A stretch of 64,000 nucleotides of DNA. It comes from Flavilitoribacter nigricans DSM 23189 = NBRC 102662 (GTDB lineage Bacteria; Bacteroidota; Bacteroidia; Chitinophagales; Saprospiraceae). The translations under genes and the position numbers were made by a program. This document shows, in pieces, positions 34,948 to 43,775 of this stretch (the first letter of the stretch is position 1; the number at the start of each line of letters is the position of its first letter). Location of the stretch: assembly GCF_002646595.1 (NCBI RefSeq), contig NZ_PDUD01000001.1, positions 124,001 through 188,000 on the forward strand, written 5' to 3'. The notes beneath the pieces were generated by a model. That model made no database searches, was not told where the DNA came from, and saw nothing but the letters and a program-made list of their open reading frames with translations.

Positions 34948-35505
34948 ATGAAAACTGTACTTCACTTATTTTTTGTCCTCCTGCTCGGCAGTACTTTCTT
35001 TGTCGCCTGTGACGGCCCGGTAGAAGAAGCAAAAGAAGAAAATGAAGAGAAATTTGACGATACGGTCCTGGAAGATGATGCCGAGTTTGCCGTTGAATTT
35101 GCCAATTACTTTATGTTCACCGACACACTGTCCCAGCTGATCGCGGAACGATCCACCGATGATCGTCTGCGCGAATTTGCCACAGCGCTCAGCAGTGATC
35201 ACCAGCAACTGAAACAGGAACTGCAATCTATAGCCAGTCAGGCAAAAATTGTACTACCGACCACCATTTCTTCGGACTACGCGGAGTTTCTGGAAGACAT
35301 TCGGGATGAAGACGAACTGGACGAAATGGCGGAAGACTATCTCGAAAAGGTCGTCGCTATGCATAAGACCTTCAGCAAAAAGGCGGAAGACATTATGGCG
35401 AACACCGAAACCAGTCAGTTTCTCAACTTTGCCCGTAATGTAAGTTCCCAGCAGTACGTTCACCAGAACATTGCGGAAGACTTACTCGAATCCATAGAAA
35501 GCTAG
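34948..35505 (+). CDS. DUF4142 lipoprotein
   Basis: A 185-residue lipoprotein (signal peptide, FFVAC, Cys21) with an acidic linker, then an alpha-helical DUF4142 (ferritin-like bundle) domain. The block ERSTDDRLREFATALSSDHQ and the later QFLNFARNVSSQQYVHQNIA are typical. The family is thought to act in envelope stress tolerance, but no activity is established. Ends with a strong terminator. Confidence 0.86.
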   Translation: MKTVLHLFFVLLLGSTFFVACDGPVEEAKEENEEKFDDTVLEDDAEFAVEFANYFMFTDTLSQLIAERSTDDRLREFATALSSDHQQLKQELQSIASQAKIVLPTTISSDYAEFLEDIRDEDELDEMAEDYLEKVVAMHKTFSKKAEDIMANTETSQFLNFARNVSSQQYVHQNIAEDLLESIES

Positions 35506-35554
35506 TAACAACCACGGCTCAATCGCCGACAATTATACACCAGCTTGAAAACAA

Positions 35555-35597
35555 AGCGCCATAACCGGGTCGATCCCTGGATATGGCGCTATTTTTT
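35555..35597 (+). terminator. Rho-independent terminator after the DUF4142 gene
   Basis: AGCGCCATA (35555-35563) pairs exactly with TATGGCGCT (35582-35590), followed by ATTTTTTATT. Confidence 0.92.
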
Positions 35598-35624
35598 ATT
35601 CCATTTCAAATGGGATATCCCGAA

Positions 35625-37091
35625 TTAAACTTCCCAGCCTTTGCGGTGGTCTCTACCCACAAACTGGTTGGCCTCTTCCAGATTGGTGATCTTCATGTTC
35701 TCACCGTCCCACAGCAGTTTTTTCCGTCCGTAGTACTCCATCCGTCCCTGACTATTCTCTTTTCTCAGCATGTAGCTTCGGATAGCCAGGTTCCCCATCA
35801 GCACGGTTTCCGTCATCGGGCCGGCGTAGTCGAAAGAGGACGTCAGCTCCTTATGCTCTTTACTGCCGAATCCGGCTTTGCAGGCATCTACCCACTTGCG
35901 GTGGTGTCCGTATTCCGGCTCGTCGTTTTCCTCCACTTCCGGTCCGAATTCCGTGGTACCGTCATTCAGATACAGCTTAGGCATCAAGGGCGAACTGTCG
36001 TTGATATTGGTAGAAATAATCCCTTTCTCGCCGATGATCAATACACCGTTCGCGCTATTGGCACCACCGATATCGTTATCGGCCGGAATGATCTCCGGGT
36101 GAGACGGACGAATACCACCGTCGCTCCAGGTCATTTCAATCGGGGATTTGCTCTTATCCGTTGCGGCAAAGTGTAAGGTGATAAAAGAAGACGGCGGGCA
36201 TCCTTCCGGATGGTAATCCGCATTCCACATCTGGGTATACACGGAGCCGACGCTACATTCCGCATCGGTCGGGTATTTCAGTCCCAGGGTACGGAATGGA
36301 ATATCGATCAGGTGACAGCCGACATCGCCGAGGGCACCCGTTCCGTAATCCCACCAGCCCCGCCAGTTGAAGGGGTGCAGGTTGGGGGTATAAGGCATAG
36401 ACTTGGCCGGGCCGAGCCACAGATCCCAGTGCAGATCTTCCGGCTTCTGATCCGGCGCCGGGTCCGGCATGGCAAATCCCTGCGGCCAGACCGGACGGTT
36501 GGTCCACACCTGAACTTTGGAGATCTTACCCAGTTTTCCGGAATCCACCCATTTCTGCACCATGCCCAGCAAAGGGTTGGAGCCGCCCTGATTACCCATC
36601 TGGCTCACGATCTTATGGGTACGCGCCATTTTGGTCAGCATCCTGGCTTCCTGGATGTTGTGGGTCATCGGTTTCTGGACGTATACGTGAATGCCCCGCT
36701 GCATGGCGTAGGAAGCGGCGGGTGCGTGCACGTGATCGGGCGTGGAAATGGTCACTGCATCGATGTCTTTTTCCTTATCCAGCATTTCGCGGTAATCGGC
36801 ATACAGCTTGGCTTTGGGGAAGTTTTCCACCGAAGCGGAGGCCGAACCGGAGAAATCCACATCACAGAGGGCCGCTACTTTTTCCCGGCCTTTAACGGAA
36901 GCGTTGAGAATGTCACTGCGGCCTTTACCGCCCGATCCGATGGCGGCCAGTACCAGCTGATCACTGGGTGGGATAAATCCCTTTCCGCCGAGTACATGCC
37001 GTGGTACGATAAAGATAGAGGAAGCGAGGGCGCTGTTTTTAATAAACGAACGCCGCGAATTTGTTTTTGGGTCGGTTTTTCGATTTTGCAT
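35625..37091 (-). CDS. Tat-exported Gfo/Idh/MocA-family oxidoreductase
   Basis: A 488-residue protein with a twin-arginine signal, NSRRSFIKNSALASS (residues 11-25). An NAD-binding Rossmann region follows: LAAIGSGGKGRSDIL, then VAALCDVD. The Gfo/Idh/MocA catalytic region includes VQKPMTHN (the EKP-type block) and a later C-terminal domain. Exported members oxidise sugars or polyols, or serve as retaining glycosidases; several carry bound NAD(P). The substrate is unknown. Confidence 0.88.
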   Translation of the reverse strand: MQNRKTDPKTNSRRSFIKNSALASSIFIVPRHVLGGKGFIPPSDQLVLAAIGSGGKGRSDILNASVKGREKVAALCDVDFSGSASASVENFPKAKLYADYREMLDKEKDIDAVTISTPDHVHAPAASYAMQRGIHVYVQKPMTHNIQEARMLTKMARTHKIVSQMGNQGGSNPLLGMVQKWVDSGKLGKISKVQVWTNRPVWPQGFAMPDPAPDQKPEDLHWDLWLGPAKSMPYTPNLHPFNWRGWWDYGTGALGDVGCHLIDIPFRTLGLKYPTDAECSVGSVYTQMWNADYHPEGCPPSSFITLHFAATDKSKSPIEMTWSDGGIRPSHPEIIPADNDIGGANSANGVLIIGEKGIISTNINDSSPLMPKLYLNDGTTEFGPEVEENDEPEYGHHRKWVDACKAGFGSKEHKELTSSFDYAGPMTETVLMGNLAIRSYMLRKENSQGRMEYYGRKKLLWDGENMKITNLEEANQFVGRDHRKGWEV

Positions 37092-37239
37092 AATAATAGT
37101 TGGTTAAAGTTGAGTTGCCTTGGAATGGCTGTTCGCAATGAAGATAAGCGTTTTCGCGAAGGCAAAAAATTTTTCCCGAATGTAGTTGCACATCCGTACA
37201 ATTGACGAAAAATGCTATCTTCCCTCTGACAAGTAATAA

Positions 37240-38655
37240 ATGCAGACGTTCATGCCTCAAGACCCAGCCCAACAAAAAGGGATCAAACTCGAATCTGATC
37301 ATCTTGCCGACCTTTCCCCTACCGGTAAATCCTGGTTTCTCGGGATCGGCATCAACCAATACCACGATTTTCCGAGCCTCAACAATGCCGTAAAGGACGT
37401 ACTGGACCTGTCCCAATTGCTGCAGGAAGAATACGATCTCCTGCCGGAACACACGCTCACCATCCTCGATGAAGCGGCTACCCGGCGCAATATCATCGTT
37501 ACCCTGGACCAGTTGCAGCACAAGATCGGCCCCCAGGACAAATTGCTGATCTACTACTCCGGGCACGGGCACCTGAACAAAGAGACCGGTAAAGGATACT
37601 GGATACCTACCGATGCGGAAGTGAGCAATACGGCCGATTATATCCGCAATTCCACCATCAGGGAATACATCGAGACTTTCCGCTCCCTGCATACCCTACT
37701 GATCTCGGATTCCTGCTTTTCGGGAACGCTTTTTGTACGGGGGGCGAGTCGTTCGCTGGAAGCCCTGCACGAACTGGCGGGCATTCCGTCCCGCTGGGCG
37801 ATCTGCTCCGGACGCCACGATGAAGCCGTTTACGACGGTGTTCCCGGAGAGAACAGTCCCTTTGCCGAAAGCATCATGGATACCCTTCGCTGGAACCGCA
37901 ATTCCGCCCTGAATGTAGCTAAACTGGTAGACCGGGTGATTGAACAGACCCGGTCCAACTACGAACAACTTCCCGAAGGAAATCCCCTCTACGGAGTGGG
38001 GCATAAAGGCGGACAGTATCTATTTCTGAAAAAGGGAAGCTTAGAGGACGAATGGGCCGGCACGCAAAAGGCCGGCACGGTGGCTGCCTACCTCCAATAC
38101 CTGCAGAACAATCCGGACGGAGAACACGCCGACGAAGCGCGGGAATTCATTCTCTCGATCGGCACCCAGATCCGATCCCAGACCGCAGCTGCGCCGAAAA
38201 AGACACCCGCTAAGCGGCCGTCAAAGCCCAAAGCGAAACCGGCTCCGAAAAGCAAACTCCTGGCTGAGAGTACCCTGAAGCGACTGCGCAAAGCCTTTCA
38301 GGACCTGCAACAGCGCACCAATTCCGATGCCTTTGTGATCATCCAGGAAGAAAAATCGGGGAAATTTGTCCAGTTTGCCGGTGGCAAAGGCCAGGAGATC
38401 TTTTTCGACCTGCCGACCATCAACTGGGAAGAGGATCAAAAGGCCCTCGCCGTACAGGTGCTGAAGCCCTTTGGTATTGAGTTGGAAGAAATGCAACTGG
38501 GCAGCCGGAAAAAACCCAGAACTGATCCCGATATGATCCACTTTAACCACATCGTGGGTCAGGACATCGATCTCGCTCTCGAATTGATCTCCCGGGTCAT
38601 GCTGGATGTTTACCAGTTCGACGCCAAAGTTAAACTGGATCTAATCGAAAACTAA
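37240..38655 (+). CDS. Caspase-like (C14) protein with C-terminal chaperone-like domain
   Basis: A 471-residue cytoplasmic protein. The caspase domain spans about 30-265, with His109 in YYSGHGH and Cys159 in SDSCFSG, both catalytic residues intact. A segment around 271-303 (AYLQYLQNNPDGEHADEAR) looks like the helical repeats attached to many bacterial caspase and effector proteins. Then comes a basic Pro/Lys/Ala linker (~317-340) and a ~130-residue C-terminal domain, with FVQFAGGKGQEIFF, that resembles TY-Chap/YbjN-type chaperone domains. The protein is likely a proteolytic effector in stress or defence; the partner is not in the adjacent genes. Confidence 0.85.
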   Translation: MQTFMPQDPAQQKGIKLESDHLADLSPTGKSWFLGIGINQYHDFPSLNNAVKDVLDLSQLLQEEYDLLPEHTLTILDEAATRRNIIVTLDQLQHKIGPQDKLLIYYSGHGHLNKETGKGYWIPTDAEVSNTADYIRNSTIREYIETFRSLHTLLISDSCFSGTLFVRGASRSLEALHELAGIPSRWAICSGRHDEAVYDGVPGENSPFAESIMDTLRWNRNSALNVAKLVDRVIEQTRSNYEQLPEGNPLYGVGHKGGQYLFLKKGSLEDEWAGTQKAGTVAAYLQYLQNNPDGEHADEAREFILSIGTQIRSQTAAAPKKTPAKRPSKPKAKPAPKSKLLAESTLKRLRKAFQDLQQRTNSDAFVIIQEEKSGKFVQFAGGKGQEIFFDLPTINWEEDQKALAVQVLKPFGIELEEMQLGSRKKPRTDPDMIHFNHIVGQDIDLALELISRVMLDVYQFDAKVKLDLIEN

Positions 38656-38666
38656 GCCAGCCACTC

Positions 38667-39776
38667 CTACCCTTCCTGAGCGTCGGCCTGGTAAAAATGC
38701 ATACCGGGTTGGGCGCGCTCGTATTGTTGTGGCCAGGCAACCGTATCTCCTAAGGCAAATGCGGCATATAGCGGAAAATTGGGATTACGCAAACTCTCCC
38801 GGGCCAGAAAGATCAAATCGGCCTTCCCGGTTTTCAAAATGTCTTCCGCCTGCTGCGGACTGGTAATGAGGCCAACCGCTCCGGTGGCAATCCCCGCTTC
38901 GTTGCGAATGCGATCCGCGAAGTCGGTCTGATACCCGGGTTCCGCCGGTATGCGGGCGTGCGGAACATTCCCGCCCGAAGAGGTATCGATCAGGTCAACT
39001 CCCAGAGCTTTCAGCCGGCCGGCCAGTTGGATACTGTCTTCGATATTCCAGCCACCATCGGTCCAGTCCGTGGCCGATATCCTTACAAACAAGGGCTTCC
39101 CGGCACCCCACTCCTGCTTAACCGCAGCGGTGATCTCCAGTACCAAACGAATGCGGTTTTCAAACGACCCGCCGTAGGCATCGGTCCGCCGGTTGGTTAA
39201 CGGTGAAAGGAACTGGTGCAGCAGATATCCGTGCGCTGCGTGTACTTCGACCACATCATAACCCACCGCTTTCGCCCGGCGGGTAGCCTGGACAAAGTCC
39301 GCAATTACTCGCTGAATACCCGCTTCGTCCAGCGCAACGGGAGCTTCCTGTCCTTCGCGAAACGGTTCCCGGCCGACGCTTACGGTGGTCCAGCCGTTTT
39401 CCTGCTCCGCGGGGATCTGGGCACCGCCGTTCCAGGGCTTTTTGCAACTGGCTTTCCGGCCCGCATGGGCCAGTTGAATGCCGGCTTTTGCTCCGTGGTC
39501 GTGTAAGAACCGAACGATCTGCCGGAGTTTGGGGATGTGTTCCTCTTTCCAGATGCCCAGATCCCCGTAGGTGATCCGGCCTTCCGGGCTCACCGCGGTA
39601 GCTTCCTGCATGATCAATCCCGCCCCTCCGGTAGCACGGCTTCCCAGGTGTACGAGATGCCAGTCCGTCGCAAAACCGTCTGCGGAGGAATACTGACACA
39701 TGGGAGATACCACGATCCGGTTCCTGAACACTGTATCTTTTATGGTATAGGGAGAAAGTAATTTGCTGTTTGCCAT
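38667..39776 (-). CDS. Old yellow enzyme family NADH:flavin oxidoreductase (YqjM-like)
   Basis: A 369-residue TIM-barrel flavoenzyme. VVSPMCQYSSADG near residue 25 is the YqjM-type FMN/Cys region. QLAHAGRKAS, the later HAAHGYLLHQFLSPLTNRR (substrate His pair and Arg/Asn) and VRISATDW support the subfamily. It reduces activated C=C bonds using NAD(P)H. A dyad upstream at 39827-39842 may be its operator. Confidence 0.92.
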   Translation of the reverse strand: MANSKLLSPYTIKDTVFRNRIVVSPMCQYSSADGFATDWHLVHLGSRATGGAGLIMQEATAVSPEGRITYGDLGIWKEEHIPKLRQIVRFLHDHGAKAGIQLAHAGRKASCKKPWNGGAQIPAEQENGWTTVSVGREPFREGQEAPVALDEAGIQRVIADFVQATRRAKAVGYDVVEVHAAHGYLLHQFLSPLTNRRTDAYGGSFENRIRLVLEITAAVKQEWGAGKPLFVRISATDWTDGGWNIEDSIQLAGRLKALGVDLIDTSSGGNVPHARIPAEPGYQTDFADRIRNEAGIATGAVGLITSPQQAEDILKTGKADLIFLARESLRNPNFPLYAAFALGDTVAWPQQYERAQPGMHFYQADAQEG

Positions 39777-40392
39777 AAGTACCGCCTAGCTGTTTTGATT
39801 AGTATTGTATAAAAACCAATCAGAAACCATTGGGTTCAATGGGTACCACAGCTTTTCTGCAGCCCGGCAGAAGGCGCCACGGTAAGATTAGAATGGATTA
39901 AAATGAGTGCAATACCGATCCAAGGAGAGCTCAGCGGTATTGGATACGCCCATTTTAGCCTCTCCGAATCGCCAATTTACCTAATCCGGGTGGGCAATCA
40001 AAAAACACATCTTTTATATGGCCGGACAGTACGATCCTATCATTTTCACGGTTGAGCATCCGGGCTTTTAGCAATCGGCTTTACCCTTACTCGTCCTGCC
40101 GATAATTGGATCAAATTTCACACCCTATGATCTAATTCACTATAAATCTGCTATTTATCAGAATGCTTTTTTTTATAAATATTTATTATTCCAGACTATA
40201 AAACGCCCGTTGGATCATTTAAGCCATATTGATGCAACGATTATCTTAAAGGATGATACATTTCTATCATTCAGGCCATTTTAACCAAATTTTACTCTAC
40301 AATGGAAGGAAAATCCAAAATATAAACCTATTTTCAACCTATAGAAAGTTTTTTCAGGAGGAAAAATAATCTATGGCAAAACATAATAACGA
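39777..40392. other. Long divergent intergenic region upstream of the araC-type gene
   Basis: This 616-bp AT-rich region holds no large gene. It contains a dyad CCATTG-GGTT-CAATGG (39827-39842) near the OYE start and ATGATA-CATTTC-TATCAT (40253-40270). It ends with a strong AGGAGG ribosome-binding sequence (40356-40361) in front of a 7-codon ORF, described separately. Confidence 0.5.
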
Positions 40393-40396
40393 ATGA
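40373..40396 (+). CDS. Seven-codon leader ORF overlapping the AraC-type gene
   Basis: ATG at 40373 is followed by six codons (MAKHNNE) and a TGA at 40394-40396 that overlaps the ATG of the regulator at 40393-40395 (ATGA overlap). AGGAGG at 40356-40361 lies 11 bases ahead. This suggests translational coupling, but no conservation can be checked here. Confidence 0.35.
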   Translation: MAKHNNE

Positions 40397-41352
40397 AGCA
40401 GGCGTTAGGGAAACACCATCAGTCCAGAAAACTGACTACCCTGGTGGAGAATCGATCAACTTACAGCGCGGAATATGCCGAGCTCAATATTTTCGAGACC
40501 CATCAGTTTGCCGAAAATGTAGAATTACAGTTCGGGTTTCCCATCATTGCCATCATGCTTACCGGGAAAAAGATCATGCACCTCGATGGCATGAAGGAAT
40601 TTGATTTTTATCCCGGCGAATCCGTAGTGCTTCCTTCGGATAAAAAAATGATCATTGATTTTCCGCTGGCCAAAAAGAACGATCCCACCCAGTGTCTCGC
40701 TTTGGGGATCGATCCGGATAAGATCGCGGATGTGGTCAATAAGTTCAACCAATACACCGCCATTGAAGAGGAAAACAACAACTGGACACTGGACGAAACT
40801 TCCTCGCACCTGACCAATAATGAAGAGGTCAATCACCTGATCGACCGGCTGGTGCATACCTTTCTCAACAGTAACAGTTCCAAAGATATCCTGCTGGACC
40901 TGATGATCCAGGAGTTGATCGTACGCCTATTGCAGACCAAAGCAAAATACCACCTGCTCAGTGACCAGCTGGGAATATTCAACGATTCCCGGATCGGCAT
41001 CGTGCTCAAATACATCAAGGAACACCTTACCGATAAAAATATGAGTATCGAGACCCTGGCCAAGAAGGCCTGTATGAGTAGCTCACATTTTTATCGCAAA
41101 TTCAAGAACACGCTCGGCACTTCACCTATTGACTACATCAATGGCGAAAAGATCAAGTTTGCCAAACGCCTGATGAAAGAAAGACGCAATCTGCAGATCT
41201 CGGAAGTTGCTTTCCTTTCCGGATTCAATAACGTCAGCTATTTCATCCGGCAATTCAAAAAGATCGAACTGATCACGCCTCAGCAATTCAAGAAATCTAT
41301 AGATACTCCGGATGCCAGTGAAATTCTAAAATTTCGCAACCGGTCCGCATAG
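40393..41352 (+). CDS. AraC-family transcriptional regulator
   Basis: A 319-residue regulator. The N-terminal ~200 residues are an AraC_N-like sensor domain. The two helix-turn-helix units lie in about 220-305: MSIETLAKKACMSSSHFYRK and ISEVAFLSGFNNVSYFIRQF. It lies 91 bp upstream of the cytochrome/PQQ-dehydrogenase gene set, in the same direction, and is probably its activator. The inducer is not known. Direct repeats at 43540-43560 are possible sites. Confidence 0.88.
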   Translation: MKQALGKHHQSRKLTTLVENRSTYSAEYAELNIFETHQFAENVELQFGFPIIAIMLTGKKIMHLDGMKEFDFYPGESVVLPSDKKMIIDFPLAKKNDPTQCLALGIDPDKIADVVNKFNQYTAIEEENNNWTLDETSSHLTNNEEVNHLIDRLVHTFLNSNSSKDILLDLMIQELIVRLLQTKAKYHLLSDQLGIFNDSRIGIVLKYIKEHLTDKNMSIETLAKKACMSSSHFYRKFKNTLGTSPIDYINGEKIKFAKRLMKERRNLQISEVAFLSGFNNVSYFIRQFKKIELITPQQFKKSIDTPDASEILKFRNRSA

Positions 41353-41407
41353 TGTCCGGACCGCACGACGACGGTGCAATAGTCGGTCGGTATTCGTCCG
41401 CAGACAC
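41352..41407 (+). terminator. Intercistronic hairpin between the AraC-type gene and cytochrome
   Basis: GTGTC-CGGAC (41352-41361) pairs with GTCCG-(CA)-GACAC (41396-41407). No T-run follows. It may limit read-through or protect the mRNA ends, separating the regulator from the structural genes. Confidence 0.35.
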
Positions 41408-41443
41408 CGAACAATTCAGGAATTAATACATCATCATTAATAT

Positions 41444-42340
41444 ATGCATCATTCTTTTACCTCCGTAATGATCGTCATTACGCTGTCGGTTCTGGCTCTG
41501 CTGTACATTGCCCTGAGGAGCCTGGAAAAAAATCCTATACAGGAGCTGTCCATTAGGAAAAAGGGGATCAGAATATTTCGCAACTTCGTCGGTAGTGCTT
41601 TTCTGATCCTGGCCGTAGTGGGGCTGTTCGTAAGCTTCAGCGCTACTCCCCGACAACTTTTCGACAGTATGGGCAGCCTCTTTGAGGACGGTCCCAGCGA
41701 AGAAGAACTGGCTAAGGCCGAAACGCTCTTCGGCACGACCTGTGCACCCTGCCACGGTGCGGACGGCGGTGGAAATATCGGTCCCAACCTGACGGATGAG
41801 TATTTCATTCACGGTGCGGACATGGAAAAGGTGCAGGCGGTCATCGTTAACGGTGTGCCCGAAAAAGGAATGGCCGCCTGGGGCGAAATGCTGAGCGAAA
41901 AGGATATCACCGGTCTGGCCCACTACATTGTGAGTCTGCACGGCACTGCACCGGAAAATCCAAAGCCGCCACAGGGTGAAAAATATGCTTACGACAACGG
42001 CACCTGGACCCTCATTCCCGGCGAGGCCATTACCGATAATGTGATCACCGTGCCGGACGACGTGCCGGAGATCCCGGTAGGGGGAGACATCAAAAAGGGA
42101 CAAACTCTGTTTAACGGTATTCTGGGCTGCGCCCATTGCCACGGAAGCAACGGCCACGGTCATGTAGACAACCGCAATGTGCGGGGCATCCAGCAACGCT
42201 ACGGAGACAATTACCTCAGAATGATCGATTTTGTGCTGATCAAAGGCCGTCAGGGAACGGCCATGCCGCCCTGGGACCACCTGAGTGACCAGAAACTAAC
42301 GGATATCAAGTCCTATCTGCAATCCATTCAGCAGTTATAA
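41444..42340 (+). CDS. Membrane-anchored dihaem cytochrome c, probable electron acceptor of the PQQ dehydrogenase
   Basis: A 298-residue protein. Two N-terminal helices (about 6-25 and 46-66) anchor it in the inner membrane. Two c-type haem sites are CAPCH (100-104) and CAHCH (229-233), with Met ligands likely in KGMAAWG and TAMPPW. In quinoprotein systems such a cytochrome takes electrons from PQQ and passes them to the terminal oxidase (the XoxG role). It heads the cluster that ends with two TonB receptors. Confidence 0.88.
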   Translation: MHHSFTSVMIVITLSVLALLYIALRSLEKNPIQELSIRKKGIRIFRNFVGSAFLILAVVGLFVSFSATPRQLFDSMGSLFEDGPSEEELAKAETLFGTTCAPCHGADGGGNIGPNLTDEYFIHGADMEKVQAVIVNGVPEKGMAAWGEMLSEKDITGLAHYIVSLHGTAPENPKPPQGEKYAYDNGTWTLIPGEAITDNVITVPDDVPEIPVGGDIKKGQTLFNGILGCAHCHGSNGHGHVDNRNVRGIQQRYGDNYLRMIDFVLIKGRQGTAMPPWDHLSDQKLTDIKSYLQSIQQL

Positions 42341-42365
42341 TCCCGAAACGCGAAAACGATAACCT

Positions 42366-43427
42366 ATGTACCGCCATCTTTGGATCTTATTCGGACTTAT
42401 TTTTGTACTGGCCTGCAACGATCAGGAAGCAGCCTCCGGGGAGCAATCTGCACCGCCGGAAGCGACGCCACCCAGTCCGGAAGGCATGGCGATCATCACC
42501 AACGAAGATGGGCAGTCCATCAGCTTTCTGAATCTGGCTACCCAGGAAGTCCGCAAGGAGATCGAGGTGGGTAAACGCCCCAGAGGGGTGAAGGTAAACA
42601 AGGCTTCCGGCCGGGCCTACGTGGCCGTCAGCGGCTCCCCAAAATGTCCGCCCTGGGTGGATGAGGAAGAATGTGCCGCCAAAGGCGTCGATAAGTCAGC
42701 CGACGGAATTGCGGAGATCGATCTGGAGAAGATGGAGGTCCTGCAGATCCTGCCCGCCGGATCGGACCCCGAGCAGTTTGATATCGGCAAGGACGGTAAA
42801 TACCTGTTCATCGCAAATGAGGACGTCGGGAAACTCTCTGTAGTGGATATCGCCCAAAAAGCGATTATCAAAGAGATTGAGGTCAGTGAGGAACCGGAAG
42901 GAGTCCGGGTCTCTCCGGACGGGAAGATCGTGGTGGTAACCTGCGAAGAAGAAGGAGAGCTTGCTTTCGTCAGTACGGAACAACTCGAATTAATCGGCAT
43001 GCTGACGGTAGGAAAAAGACCACGGGACCTGGTATTCACCAAAGATTCCGAAACGCTCTACGTTACCTGCGAAGCCAGTGGCTACATCAGTAAGGTGGAT
43101 GTCAGTGAGCGCAAGGTACTGAGCAACATCAAACTCGGAGGAGGCAATCTGCCGGTGGGTATCGTATTGAGCCCGGACGAAAAAACGCTCTATATCGCCG
43201 GTGGCAGAGGTAAAAGCGTGCTGGAAGTAGACCTTGAAAATGAAAAAGTAAGCCGGAGTGTACCGGTGGAAGAACGTCCCTGGGGCCTGGACAAAGACCT
43301 TTCCGGAGGTCTGCTGATCTCGGCCAACGGAGGATCCAATGACATATCACTCATCGATATTCGCAATTTCGAGGTCATCAGGAATATCGATGTCGGCGAG
43401 GGCCCCTGGGGCGTATGCGTTTACTGA
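42366..43427 (+). CDS. PQQ-associated YVTN beta-propeller lipoprotein
   Basis: A 353-residue lipoprotein (FVLAC, Cys17) with repeated blades such as RPRGVKVN, EPEGVRVSPDGKIVVVTC and RPRDLVFTKDSETLYVTC. It resembles the beta-propeller family found with PQQ-dependent catabolism genes. A short insert, CPPWVDEEEC, may be closed by a disulfide. It starts 25 bp after the cytochrome, so it is cotranscribed. Its precise role is not known; it is a regular companion of quinoprotein dehydrogenases. Confidence 0.85.
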   Translation: MYRHLWILFGLIFVLACNDQEAASGEQSAPPEATPPSPEGMAIITNEDGQSISFLNLATQEVRKEIEVGKRPRGVKVNKASGRAYVAVSGSPKCPPWVDEEECAAKGVDKSADGIAEIDLEKMEVLQILPAGSDPEQFDIGKDGKYLFIANEDVGKLSVVDIAQKAIIKEIEVSEEPEGVRVSPDGKIVVVTCEEEGELAFVSTEQLELIGMLTVGKRPRDLVFTKDSETLYVTCEASGYISKVDVSERKVLSNIKLGGGNLPVGIVLSPDEKTLYIAGGRGKSVLEVDLENEKVSRSVPVEERPWGLDKDLSGGLLISANGGSNDISLIDIRNFEVIRNIDVGEGPWGVCVY

Positions 43428-43775
43428 CGCAGCCCCCGCTACCCCGCCCCGAAATCACGGCAGAAGAGCTCCACCCGTGCTGCAGTACCCCAAAATGCCA
43501 TGTCTGTGCAGCATATCGATCAGGGTATTCTGAAAAGTCGACCTAAACTGACCTAAAACTGGTTTGGAAAATCCGAACCACTTCGAGTCGGGTAAGAGAT
43601 ACGCTGATAACATTTTGACGGGCCGGAGGATCAGGCGAATAATCCCGGCCAATCTCTGATTAACTGAATTTCTAATTGACTTAGTCATCATTACAACCAC
43701 AATAGGGCTGTTTGTTGGGTGGAATACCTATGGCCCTTCCGTACTATTTGTCCTAATCATTTAAAACACACCACA
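43428..43775. other. Intergenic region with tandem 10-11-bp direct repeats
   Basis: The 348 bp between the propeller and porin genes hold no gene. GACCTAAACT (43540-43549) is followed at once by GACCTAAAACT (43550-43560). This could be a regulator-binding site, for example for the AraC-type protein, marking an internal promoter for the porin and dehydrogenase genes. Confidence 0.45.
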
